Below are positions 50,661 to 58,526 of a stretch of DNA of 64,000 nucleotides, one piece after another; positions within the stretch are counted from its first letter, which is position 1; each line of letters opens with the position of its first letter. Source of the stretch: Bin87 sp034428455 (lineage in GTDB: Bacteria; Chloroflexota; Dehalococcoidia; Lucifugimonadales; UBA3495); assembly GCA_034428455.1 (NCBI GenBank), contig DAOUHZ010000161.1:3963-67962 (forward strand), given 5' to 3'. The position numbers and the translations under genes are program-made. The notes under the pieces were generated by a model, which saw nothing but the letters and a program-made list of their open reading frames with translations, had not been told where the DNA came from and ran no database searches.

Positions 50661-50717
50661 GCCGCCAAGCTGACAGCATGATGCCGCCACTCGGCGGACA
50701 CAGAAATGGAGCAGAAC

Positions 50718-51392
50718 ATGGCGACGAAACGTAAAGGCGACGGCCTGCTTCTGGTGTACAGCGACGTGGCGCCGGAGCACGACGAGGAGTACAACCGCTG
50801 GTACAACGAGGAACACATTCCCGAGCGTCTGTCGATACCGGGCGTACTCGATGCGGCACGCTACCAGGCGGTCCAGGGCGGCCCTAAGTACCTGGCGGTC
50901 TACGAGCTGGACAGCCACGAAGCCTGGTACTCGGACGAGTGGCAGAAGTGGCTCAAGGAGCCAACCGAGTGGTCCCGACGCATGTCCCCCAGCGTCATCG
51001 GCACCGAGTACATTCGCAACCTGTACAAGCGGGTGCATCCCGACGAATTATCGGAGGAGACGGCCGAAGCCGGCATGTCTCCGCTGCTCCTGGTGGGCCG
51101 TATGGGAATCCCGGAACATCTCGAAGAGGCGTGGAACGACGCCTACAACAACGAGCGGCTGCCTATGGCGCTGGACATCCCCGGATATATCCGTGCCCGA
51201 CGGTTCCAGGCGGTGATGGGCGAGCCCAAATACGCGACGGTCCACGAGATGGAGTCGCTGGAAATTGCGGAAAGCGACGCCTGGCGGAACTGGAGCCAGA
51301 TCGTCACACCGGTCTGGACCCACGAGGTGCGCCCGCACATGATCCACGGCGAAGGGTCGCCCGGGGTTTACCAGCGCATCTTCCCGGAGTAG
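50718..51392 (+). CDS. Tandem dimeric alpha/beta-barrel (EthD-like) protein
   Basis: A 224-residue protein made of two similar halves. Half one: GLLLVYSDVAPEHDEEYNRW, then YNEEHIPERLSIPGVLDAARYQAV and GGPKYLAVYELDS. Half two: PLLLVGRMGIPEHLEEAWND, then AYNNERLPMALDIPGYIRARRFQAV and GEPKYATVHEMES. Each half looks like a ferredoxin-like unit of the dimeric alpha/beta barrel superfamily, so the protein would fold as an internal dimer. Function is unknown; relatives sit beside catabolic genes. The ATG at 50718 has GGAGCAGAAC upstream. Neighbours are flavoenzyme genes. Confidence 0.75.
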   Translation: MATKRKGDGLLLVYSDVAPEHDEEYNRWYNEEHIPERLSIPGVLDAARYQAVQGGPKYLAVYELDSHEAWYSDEWQKWLKEPTEWSRRMSPSVIGTEYIRNLYKRVHPDELSEETAEAGMSPLLLVGRMGIPEHLEEAWNDAYNNERLPMALDIPGYIRARRFQAVMGEPKYATVHEMESLEIAESDAWRNWSQIVTPVWTHEVRPHMIHGEGSPGVYQRIFPE

Positions 51393-51447
51393 CCTTTTGT
51401 CAATCCGCCCCGCAGGCTGTAACATTAAGTTATCGGGGAGGTGGGTC

Positions 51448-51840
51448 ATGACAACGCCCAACGTGCGAAGCGGGGGCGCGGAAGCAGAACCCGTGCCGGC
51501 TCAAGTCAACGATGCGAGTCGCCAGACTGACCAGCCCAGTGGCGCTGGCAATTCGGAGAGCCGGCTGGACAAGTCTTCCTGGCTCAATTACATACTAATC
51601 GGAGCAGGCGTCACAACCACATTGGGGGTGATTACGCTGCTCTGGGGCAGTGCGCAGAATGGCCCCATCATTATGTTGCTAGGAGCGTGCCTGCTTTCAG
51701 CCGGCACTTTGGGCTGGCTAGGGGCGTTCATCTTTTTGACCTGGTTGCTGATACGGGAGATCGGGCCGCTAGTTTGGCGCGGACTGAAAAGCGTCCGTCA
51801 ATTCTTTCCAAAATTCAATTCCAAAGGCAAGGAGCAATAG
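51448..51840 (+). CDS. Small membrane protein with disordered N-terminus
   Basis: A 130-residue protein. Residues 1-45 are polar and disordered. Two predicted membrane helices follow (about 48-68, YILIGAGVTTTLGVITLLWG, and about 74-100, IIMLLGACLLSAGTLGWLGAFIF), then a basic tail. GGGGAGGTGGGTC precedes the ATG. No family is recognised. Its 3' end overlaps the opposing small membrane-protein gene by 72 bp. Confidence 0.6.
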   Translation: MTTPNVRSGGAEAEPVPAQVNDASRQTDQPSGAGNSESRLDKSSWLNYILIGAGVTTTLGVITLLWGSAQNGPIIMLLGACLLSAGTLGWLGAFIFLTWLLIREIGPLVWRGLKSVRQFFPKFNSKGKEQ

Positions 51841-52050
51841 CAGGGCCAGTATAATGGGTCGCAGACACGCCAACCAAAGCATTACCGAGCGGAGTACACC
51901 TGAACTGGCTCCCAGAGGCAGCTGCTGGTTGCGAGCCGAATGCAAGGTGGCATAAACGGTTAGCGCCAACGATTCCGTTACGACCGCTACGATAACAATC
52001 GTCTGGTAATCGAGCGGCAGTTGCGAGATTATTTCCGCCAGCTGTTTCAT
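51769..52050 (-). CDS. Small membrane protein downstream of the flavoenzyme
   Basis: A 93-residue protein with helices at about residues 15-35 (QTIVIVAVVTESLALTVYATL) and about 52-78 (VLRSVMLWLACLRPIILALLLLLAF). The ATG begins 2 bp after the TGA of the acyl-CoA-dehydrogenase-like gene, so re-initiation after that stop is plausible; there is no separate ribosome site. No family is recognised. The overlap with the opposing gene makes one of the two less certain. Confidence 0.5.
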   Translation of the reverse strand: MKQLAEIISQLPLDYQTIVIVAVVTESLALTVYATLHSARNQQLPLGASSGVLRSVMLWLACLRPIILALLLLLAFGIEFWKELTDAFQSAPN

Positions 52051-52052
52051 AT

Positions 52053-53219
52053 TCAGGTATACAGCGAGGCAGTCGTCTCCGCGCCCATCAAGACCTGGCC
52101 ACCGTATTCAAAGTTGTTGGGCAGACCCGATATGTGCTGGCCGCTCACGTGCAGGTCGCGGAAGAACCGCTCCAAACCCACCGAGCGGTGGATGGCGTTG
52201 GTGCCGGCAACGCTGAACAGCCGGTCCACAACTTCCACGGAGCGGCGGATGGCATGGGTTATGGCCAGCCGCGCCCGAACGGCCCGCTCCATAAGATCGG
52301 GCATTTGGCGCACCTGGGCATCCCACATGCTGCCCACAGCATCCAGCACGTAGGTGCGCGCCCCGTCCAGAATGGCCTCGCATTCCCCGTAGGCGATCTG
52401 CACGTAGGCACGATCCCGCAGCAGCGTTGGCGAGTTGGTGGTTCCGGCTCCCGTGGCCAGCTCGTGAAATGCGTTCATCGCGCCGCGAGCCATGCCCAGC
52501 GCGTTGGCGGCGGCCAGCGTCCAGCTGATGAGGATCGCAGTTTGGGCCGGGTTGTACAGCGGCCCGGGATGATACGACGGGTCGCCTCGCCGGTAGGAAT
52601 GGTGCGCCGGCACGAACACGTCGGAATACTCGCAGTCGTTGCTGGCGGTGCCGCGCATCCCCAGGGTGGTCCAGTTGTCGATCACCTTGCCCGCGTCGAC
52701 CGGCGCCACCACCACGCGCATGGCCGGACTGCCGTCGTCGTTCCGCGCCGGAGATCCGTCCTGCTTCAGGAGACGGCAGTTCAGGAACAGGGCGGTGGAA
52801 TGGTCGATACCGCTGAGGTAATTCCAGCGACCATTGATGATGTACCCACCCTCCGTGATGGTCGCGGTCCCCTCGGGCCGAGCCGAGCCGGAGCCCAGCA
52901 TGGCCGGCGGGTCACCGAAAATCTCTTTGACCGCATCCACGGTGAGACGAGCCAGGGCCGCGGTGATCGCGCTGCCGTTGAACACGCACCAGCCTGCGGA
53001 TCCGTCGGCTTGGGAAATGATTTCCACCACCCGGAACGCCGTGAGCGGGTCAAGTTCCGGGCCGCCCAGAGCCTGCGGCGCGTAAAGGCAGAACAGGTTG
53101 TGCGCCGCCATCCGTTCAGCCAAGTCGGGAGGCAGCTGACACTCGGCGTCGATTCGATCAAGGTTCGCCAGGATTTCCGGCGCCAAACTTTCGGCTATAC
53201 GGACCAAATCTTGGGGCAT
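52053..53219 (-). CDS. Acyl-CoA-dehydrogenase-fold flavin monooxygenase (group D-like)
   Basis: A 388-residue flavoprotein of the acyl-CoA dehydrogenase fold. QADGSAGWCVFNGSA, GYIINGRWNYLSGIDHSTALFL and TTLGMRGTASNDCEYSDVFVP are shared with HsaA/HpaB-like two-component hydroxylases (group D). The catalytic Glu of true acyl-CoA dehydrogenases is not obvious, supporting a monooxygenase role using reduced flavin from a partner reductase. No reductase gene is adjacent. A small membrane-protein gene follows at 2 bp. The substrate would probably be aromatic or steroid-like, which is inference. Confidence 0.8.
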   Translation of the reverse strand: MPQDLVRIAESLAPEILANLDRIDAECQLPPDLAERMAAHNLFCLYAPQALGGPELDPLTAFRVVEIISQADGSAGWCVFNGSAITAALARLTVDAVKEIFGDPPAMLGSGSARPEGTATITEGGYIINGRWNYLSGIDHSTALFLNCRLLKQDGSPARNDDGSPAMRVVVAPVDAGKVIDNWTTLGMRGTASNDCEYSDVFVPAHHSYRRGDPSYHPGPLYNPAQTAILISWTLAAANALGMARGAMNAFHELATGAGTTNSPTLLRDRAYVQIAYGECEAILDGARTYVLDAVGSMWDAQVRQMPDLMERAVRARLAITHAIRRSVEVVDRLFSVAGTNAIHRSVGLERFFRDLHVSGQHISGLPNNFEYGGQVLMGAETTASLYT

Positions 53220-54045
53220 TGAGCGGCTCCATCGGTAATGAGGTGCCGGACATTATAGCCGTGGGCCGTCAACGTCCCATCGGCGGATGACCCCGGCAAC
53301 GATGGATGCCCGCTCACGTCCACCCGGTCTGGCCCGAACTGGCATTGCGAGCGAAGCGCGGCGCTCTCGTCCGGGTAACAGACATCGCTCCGACAAGCAA
53401 TCAAATCCCGTTCATCCTGTTTATCCTGTTCATCCATGCAAAGCCAAACCGGCTCCACTTGCGGACCGACCTTCTTGACAATGCCGAACATGCGTTCCTA
53501 TACTGTATCCATCACGTGAAATATCAGCCATCGCCAGAGGTCCCACGGGTCGTTCGCGGCCACCCCGTCAGCATCAAAATCGCAAATCCCTGTCCCGAGC
53601 GACCATCGTCCGCCCGTTTCTCAGCGGCGTGGTCATCCCGGTGACACAGCGACAGTCCACTCGCTGCGTTCTGCACGACCCCCGGGTTGTCAACGGTTCC
53701 AGTGGGCAAAAATACCTTGCGTAACCCCGGCCGTGGGGCTGACACCGACCTGCAAACCCTCTGGCAGCGCTGTACCAACCAACAACCGGACCCAGCAGAA
53801 AGCGAGAAAGCCATCAAGCAGCCAATGAACCAACAACCCTCACGGATGCCCTATTCCCATCAAACAGTCATTGCAACCCCGCACGCGATACGGGAGTGGC
53901 AGTCTCGTCGCTTGCTGTGCGCTCTCCAGGCAACGAAATCGCCCCACCGGTGCGCTCTTTGAGATACCAAAATGGGTACGCGTCAGCGGATGCCCGGTCT
54001 GTACGCCTACAGGCCGGCGGCCTTACAATGTATACCCGGCGCTGG
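53220..54045. other. Repeat-bearing non-coding region before tRNA-Ser
   Basis: About 825 bp without a supported gene. It contains a partial repeat B near 53342-53372 (GCATTGCGAGCGAAGCGC), a degenerate inverted copy near 53890-53960 and repeat A at 53967-53988. Confidence 0.6.
53967..53988 (+). repeat. Dispersed repeat A, copy near tRNA
   Basis: CCAAAATGGGTACGCGTCAG, one change from the copies at 8879 and 12431 within the TGGGTACGCGTxAGCG core. Confidence 0.55.
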
Positions 54046-54133
54046 GGAGGGATGGCAGAGTGGACGATTGCGACGGTCTTGAAAACCGTTAACCCTCACG
54101 GGTTCGTGGGTTCGAATCCCACTCCCTCCGCCA
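54046..54133 (+). tRNA. tRNA-Ser (anticodon TGA)
   Basis: The acceptor stem GGAGGGA pairs with TCCCTCC, with discriminator G and an encoded CCA (54131-54133). The anticodon loop CTTGAAA has TGA at 54080-54082, flanked by a good stem (ACGGT / ACCGT). The variable arm is long, as in class II tRNAs, and the T arm contains GGTTCGAATCC. TACAAT at 54024 could be its -10. Confidence 0.95.
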
Positions 54134-54150
54134 ATCGGGCGACAGCCCGA

Positions 54151-54594
54151 TCACCACTGCAAGCCGGGCTCCCGTTCCTGCAACAGTTCTCCAAACAGCG
54201 TCAGGACCTGATCGATGCGCAGCACGACGATGGCGCCGACGCTGCCCTCCAGGTAGCGTTCGTTCACCAACCCCGATGCCAGCAGCCGCTCAGTCATGTC
54301 CTCTAAGACCTGCCCGTCGCGATGCACGCTGGCGGTGCAGCGGAACTTCCAGCCGGCGTCCTTATCGGTGTTGCGAAACAGGACGATGACCTTCGGGTTC
54401 GCCTCGATATGCTCCAGCGGGTTCCGTCCGGTGCGGTCTCGGTAAATCAGCGTATCGTCGCCCACGGTGAGCACCGTGCCGATGTAGCCGCAATTGGGCG
54501 TGCCGTCATCGGAAGCGGTTCCCACAATGCACGGGTAGCCGTCGTCCCGCGCCCGGTTAATCAGGCTCGACATTTCCTCGGTCAGCTGAATCAT
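54151..54594 (-). CDS. Pyridoxamine-phosphate-oxidase-like FMN-binding protein
   Basis: A 147-residue split-barrel flavoprotein. The pattern YPCIVGTASDDGTPNCGYIGTVLTVGDDTLIYRDRTGRNPLEHIEANPKVIVLF is characteristic (given here only as the span of residues about 20-75). It contains the FMN-phosphate-binding Arg in the DRTGRN segment. The C-terminal part is divergent. The ATG at 54594 has GAGGGG six bases upstream. It lies 26 bp after the MetE-like gene in the same direction, so it is likely co-transcribed. It may reduce a small molecule or F420-type substrate; not determinable. Confidence 0.8.
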   Translation of the reverse strand: MIQLTEEMSSLINRARDDGYPCIVGTASDDGTPNCGYIGTVLTVGDDTLIYRDRTGRNPLEHIEANPKVIVLFRNTDKDAGWKFRCTASVHRDGQVLEDMTERLLASGLVNERYLEGSVGAIVVLRIDQVLTLFGELLQEREPGLQW

Positions 54595-54620
54595 CTCAAA
54601 CCCCTCAGGCAGCCGGGCAA

Positions 54621-55676
54621 TCATCCGGCGTTGATGTACTCCACGGCATTACGGTGGCTCTCCAGCAGCCCGGTCACCCGCGCCGGGTCGGTGCGACCCC
54701 AGCCGCATTCGCTGGCCACACCGAAAGAATCTACGAAATCACGGGCGACGTCGATGCGAGCGCGGTCGCCGGCTGCATCATCGTGGTGGACCAGTCCCAG
54801 GATCAGATCGGTGTCCGCGGACACACTCAGCCCTTCCAGCGGCAGGAAATAAGCCCGGTCCGTCCGGTCCTGGGGCACAGGCATGTGAATGAAGTCCAGC
54901 CGCCGGTACAATTCGCGGGTGATTCCGTTGGCAATCTCCACGAGGATCCCCATGTCCTTCGGCATCACCAGGTGCTCGTCGCGGGGCGACCCGTAGCACA
55001 GGTGGTAGCCGAGGTCCACGGTCTCGGGGATCGCGTCACCCAGCCTTCCCAGCTCCGCAAAGATCTGCTCCTTATAGTCGGCAGGGCGGTGCGGAAAGTA
55101 GTCCTCGAACAGCAGCACCTCCTGGCACACGTCCCACTGGATCGACAGCCGGTCGTGAGGCGTGGACGCTAGAATTGCGTCCACCGCTGACAGCAACGAC
55201 CGTTCGTAGGCGGGAATGTACGCCTCCCGCGCCGCCGGGCTCACGTACATGTACGCCGTGGCCATGGGCGTGGGCAGGGACACCTGGAACCGGGCATCGG
55301 CCGGGATCACGCCCTCGCGTTGCAGGCGAGTGTACAGGTCAAAGGACTCCAGCGCCGCCTCGGCGTACCCGGTGGGAAAAGTGACGCCGGATGCATCAAC
55401 CCCCGTCTTGAACCGGATGTACGACGTCTCCCGCAACAACTGGCCATCCCATTGGTACAGGGCGTAGGGTGGCTCATCCGGGTCGGGTTCCATGGCCGGA
55501 TGCTGCTCCAGCATCTCCCGCTGGAACCAGATCCAGCGACCGCGACGGCCGGTTTCCCCGTCGGAAATCCGGCGCAGGCGATGACCCCAGGCCCCGCTCA
55601 CCGTGCGGAACACGGTTTCCGCATCGGATAGCGGGACGCTGCCCACCAGGTGCGCCCAGCTCTTGGCGTCAGCCAT
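54621..55676 (-). CDS. MetE-like (cobalamin-independent methionine synthase C-terminal) protein
   Basis: A 351-residue protein with the UROD/MetE-like barrel. Zinc-site residues match MetE: the His and Cys of YHLCYGSPRDEH and the late Cys of SECGWGRTDPARV. GSVPLSDAETVFRTV and RISDGETGRRGRWIWFQRE are N-terminal conserved segments. Full MetE is about 750 residues; this corresponds only to the catalytic C-terminal barrel. Such short forms occur in environmental bacteria and act on unidentified methyl donors or thiols. It is upstream of the PPOX-like gene in one probable operon. Confidence 0.75.
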   Translation of the reverse strand: MADAKSWAHLVGSVPLSDAETVFRTVSGAWGHRLRRISDGETGRRGRWIWFQREMLEQHPAMEPDPDEPPYALYQWDGQLLRETSYIRFKTGVDASGVTFPTGYAEAALESFDLYTRLQREGVIPADARFQVSLPTPMATAYMYVSPAAREAYIPAYERSLLSAVDAILASTPHDRLSIQWDVCQEVLLFEDYFPHRPADYKEQIFAELGRLGDAIPETVDLGYHLCYGSPRDEHLVMPKDMGILVEIANGITRELYRRLDFIHMPVPQDRTDRAYFLPLEGLSVSADTDLILGLVHHDDAAGDRARIDVARDFVDSFGVASECGWGRTDPARVTGLLESHRNAVEYINAG

Positions 55677-55708
55677 ACGACCTCCGGGTGTCCTGTGTCG
55701 GTCAGCGT

Positions 55709-56821
55709 CTAGCCTATCACCCGGCGGAAGTAGTCAAGGGCGTTGCCGCCGACAATCTTGAGCACGTCCTCGTCGGAGTGACCCCGCCGGATCAGGCCCC
55801 GCACGATGTTCTTGCCGTCGGCCGGAGACTCCAAACCGTTGAGATACGGCGCTGGCAGTTGGTCCGGCCCCCGACCAAGCAGCACCCGGTGGAACGCCAC
55901 GTGGTCACCCACGGTGGTGTCCGTGCCGATGCCCACATGATCGACGCCAACCAGGTTCACCATGTAGTCGTAGTGGTCCAGGACGCACTCGATGTCCTGT
56001 TCGGGGTCGTCGCTGAGCGAGTTGGGTACCGCGGTTATGCAGACCAGGCCGCCGTTGCGAGCGCACGCCAGCAGCTCCTCGTCCTTGCGAGTGCGACCGT
56101 TAGGTCGCAACGTGAAGGAGGCGTTGTGGCTGAACACCGTCGGGGCCCGGGAAATCTCGATGGCATCCATGGCCGTGGGCGTCGACGCGTGGGACAGGTC
56201 AACGGCCATGCCCAGGTCGTTCATGCGATGAACCACTGCCACGCCGAAATCGCTGAGCCCGCCCGGGTTGCGCTCCGTCTGGCCGTCGCCGATGAAGTTC
56301 CGCCGGTTGTAGGTGATGCCGGCCAGGCGCACCCCCATGCCGAAAAGCGCGTCCACGCGCTCAATGCGGTTGCCGATGGCCAGGTGCTCCAGGGTGGGCA
56401 GGAATCCGATCTTGCCCTGCTGGCGGGCGGACATGATCTCGTCCGCATTGCCCACGCGCACGATGTTGTCCTGGGTCGCCACGTCGGCCAGCATCCCGCC
56501 GACCTCGGCGGCGATGTCTTCGTATTCCATGAAGGACATGTCGGCGGTGCTCTTGAACCCGCTGAAGGCGCTGGCGGTGGTCACCGCCGACCAACCCCCG
56601 GCCTCCACCGCCTGGTAGCCATACTGGTAGCGGCTGGTGCGGAGGAACTCGATGAACCGGTCCATGTCCTCCGGCAGCAGGAACGGATGCTGGTGAACGT
56701 CGATCATCACCGCCTGGTCCATGATGCGCTCGAAGCGGGTCTGCTCGGCCGCGTTCAGCGGCACCTCCGACGACGGCACCCGGCCCACTTCGCGCACCAT
56801 TTCGAAAATCTGCGTGACCAT
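55709..56821 (-). CDS. Membrane-dipeptidase-family (peptidase M19) metallohydrolase
   Basis: A 370-residue M19 protein. Metal-ligand positions are MIDVHQHPF near residue 41 (His kept; the second ligand, normally Asp, is His), Glu in LPTLEHLA, His in VDLSHAS and His in VFSHNAS. IGTDTTVG near the C-terminus is the conserved DxG-type segment. It likely hydrolyses a dipeptide, a D-amino-acid amide or a related bond. The ATG at 56821 has GGAGGG at six bases. No signal peptide is seen. Upstream, in the same direction, is the inositol-phosphatase-like gene. Confidence 0.86.
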   Translation of the reverse strand: MVTQIFEMVREVGRVPSSEVPLNAAEQTRFERIMDQAVMIDVHQHPFLLPEDMDRFIEFLRTSRYQYGYQAVEAGGWSAVTTASAFSGFKSTADMSFMEYEDIAAEVGGMLADVATQDNIVRVGNADEIMSARQQGKIGFLPTLEHLAIGNRIERVDALFGMGVRLAGITYNRRNFIGDGQTERNPGGLSDFGVAVVHRMNDLGMAVDLSHASTPTAMDAIEISRAPTVFSHNASFTLRPNGRTRKDEELLACARNGGLVCITAVPNSLSDDPEQDIECVLDHYDYMVNLVGVDHVGIGTDTTVGDHVAFHRVLLGRGPDQLPAPYLNGLESPADGKNIVRGLIRRGHSDEDVLKIVGGNALDYFRRVIG

Positions 56822-56900
56822 AGACATCCCTCCTTCAAACTACGGTCAATAGCCCGCGCGGGAACCCTGCTGGATACGCGCGGGCGGTATGGCTCGGCGT

Positions 56901-57731
56901 TCACATCGTGCGCCAGGCCGTTCCTTCAGTCAGGGCCAGGAACTGCTCCACCAGCGCCGGGTTGGACACGATCAGGCCCGGCGAAAAGAGTGTGGCATCC
57001 TTGAGTGTCGCCCGGTCCAATACCTGGCCTCCCGCTTCACGCGCCAGCAGCACACCGGACGCGATGTCCCACGCCGAAAGGCTGTGGTGGAAGTACAGGT
57101 CGATGCGACCGCAGGCGGCGTAAGCCAGGCTCAGCGCGCTGGAGCCCATGAGGCGGTATCCCTGGACCTTGGGCCAGACTCCCGCCGCCATTTCCAGCAA
57201 CAGCTTGGCCTGGTCGAAGTTGTACCCCAGATCGAACCCCAGCACCGCCTCGTCGATGTCATAGCGATCAGAAATGGTGACGGGCTGTCCGTTCAGGGAA
57301 GCGCCGCGTCCTTTCTGCGCCGAAAACATCTCGTCCCGCACCGGATCGTAGGTTACGCCACAGACCACCTGATCACCGTCGGCGATGGCTACCACCACGC
57401 AGAAATGGGGTATGCCCTCCGCGAAATTGCGGGTGCCGTCGATGGGGTCCACCACCCAGGTGTACGGCGACGAACCGGAAACGGGGGCAGATTCCTCGGA
57501 GAGGATCCCGAATTCAGGGTATTCCCCGGCGACGTACTCCAGGATCAGCTTTTCGGACGCCAGATCGGCGTCGGTGACCACGTTGGCCCGGCCCTTCAGG
57601 CTGACTTCCACGTCGGTGCGGAAACGCTCCAGCACCAGCTCACCGGCGCGACGGGCAGCGGTTTCGCACACCGCCAACGCGGACCGGCCGGAGCGGGAGA
57701 TGGGCAGTTCGTCGACGGTTTCGGCAGGCAT
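56901..57731 (-). CDS. Inositol-monophosphatase-family phosphatase
   Basis: A 276-residue Mg-dependent sugar phosphatase. Motifs: ILSEES (Glu ligand), VVDPIDGTRNFAEGIPHFCV (metal-binding DPIDGT) and SAWDIASGVLLAREAGG (late WDxAxG motif). Possible substrates are inositol phosphate, 3'-phosphoadenosine phosphate or histidinol phosphate. Family membership is secure but the substrate is not. It lies 79 bp upstream of the dipeptidase gene in the same direction. Confidence 0.9.
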   Translation of the reverse strand: MPAETVDELPISRSGRSALAVCETAARRAGELVLERFRTDVEVSLKGRANVVTDADLASEKLILEYVAGEYPEFGILSEESAPVSGSSPYTWVVDPIDGTRNFAEGIPHFCVVVAIADGDQVVCGVTYDPVRDEMFSAQKGRGASLNGQPVTISDRYDIDEAVLGFDLGYNFDQAKLLLEMAAGVWPKVQGYRLMGSSALSLAYAACGRIDLYFHHSLSAWDIASGVLLAREAGGQVLDRATLKDATLFSPGLIVSNPALVEQFLALTEGTAWRTM

Positions 57732-57841
57732 CAGCGCATACTCTCAGGAAGGCCAGGATGGGGCAGTCTAGCACTCGCCATTCCCGGCCGACAACCGAGT
57801 TCAACGGCTCACGCCGGTCGATCAGGGCGTGACTGTGCCCG

Positions 57842-57850
57842 TGCTATACT
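57842..57850 (+). promoter_or_regulatory. Extended -10 with almost no leader
   Basis: TGCTATACT ends 6 bp before the GTG start of the NUDIX gene. A start site at the usual distance would fall on or next to the GTG, implying a leaderless mRNA. Confidence 0.55.
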
Positions 57851-57856
57851 GCGGCC

Positions 57857-58312
57857 GTGAGTACGCAGGCAGACAGGCCGCTGGTAGGTGTGGGGGTGAT
57901 ATTCGTCAGGGCCGGAAAGGTCTTCCTGGCGCAGCGGCAGGGAGCCCATGGCGAGGCGACATGGGGTTCGGCAGGCGGACACCTGGAGTTCGGCGAAACC
58001 TTGGAGGGCTGTGCCCGCAGGGAAGCCTTGGAAGAACTGGGCGTACAGGTAGGCGAGCTTCGCGTGCTTTGCCTGAGCAACATTGTTGCTTATGACCGCC
58101 ACTATGTTGACGTAGAATTCCTGGGCGACATTGGCGACCAGGAACCGATTCCCGAAGCCAGCGACGGCTCCTTCCGCGAGTACGGTTGGTTCCCCCTGCG
58201 TGACCCGCCCCAGCCGCTGTTCGAACCGATGCGCCTGGCAATCGCCAGCCTCCTCTCCGGTGACTGGTACCACGCGTCCGCCGGAGAGAGCTCGGGCGCC
58301 CGTTCCGACTGA
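57857..58312 (+). CDS. NUDIX hydrolase
   Basis: A 151-residue NUDIX pyrophosphohydrolase. The Nudix box GHLEFGETLEGCARREALEELG fits GX5EX7REUXEEXG with all acidic residues, so it is probably active on a nucleoside-diphosphate derivative. It resembles the group of small MutT-like and dihydroneopterin-triphosphate-type enzymes. It starts at GTG with no ribosome site, consistent with a leaderless transcript. gyrB follows downstream in the same direction with its own promoter. Confidence 0.9.
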   Translation: MSTQADRPLVGVGVIFVRAGKVFLAQRQGAHGEATWGSAGGHLEFGETLEGCARREALEELGVQVGELRVLCLSNIVAYDRHYVDVEFLGDIGDQEPIPEASDGSFREYGWFPLRDPPQPLFEPMRLAIASLLSGDWYHASAGESSGARSD

Positions 58313-58421
58313 CGCGAATGCGGTCCAGACGCACCCCGACAGTATCCGAAATCGCTGGCCGATTTCCTGAAATCTGCGAATTAGTGACATCCGGCGCATG
58401 GCAATCAGGCGGCATATTTGA

Positions 58422-58427
58422 TATAAT
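58422..58427 (+). promoter_or_regulatory. gyrB promoter -10 box
   Basis: A perfect TATAAT, 100 bp before the gyrB ATG, with a poor -35 (TGGCAA) 17 bp upstream. The A+T rise here contrasts with the surrounding GC-rich DNA. Confidence 0.5.
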
Positions 58428-58526
58428 GCTAATGGTGTCCATACTGGACATTGTTGCACTGCGTTACAGTAATGGCCGTGACATATTCACGTTGACAGAG
58501 GCTCTGGATCGGAGAAACCATTCGGC

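Noticed and set aside
55469..57004. Plus-strand frame of 511 codons opposite the MetE-like, dipeptidase and phosphatase genes
   Set aside because: Antisense shadow of three conserved enzymes; His/Val/Arg-rich, with no family resemblance.
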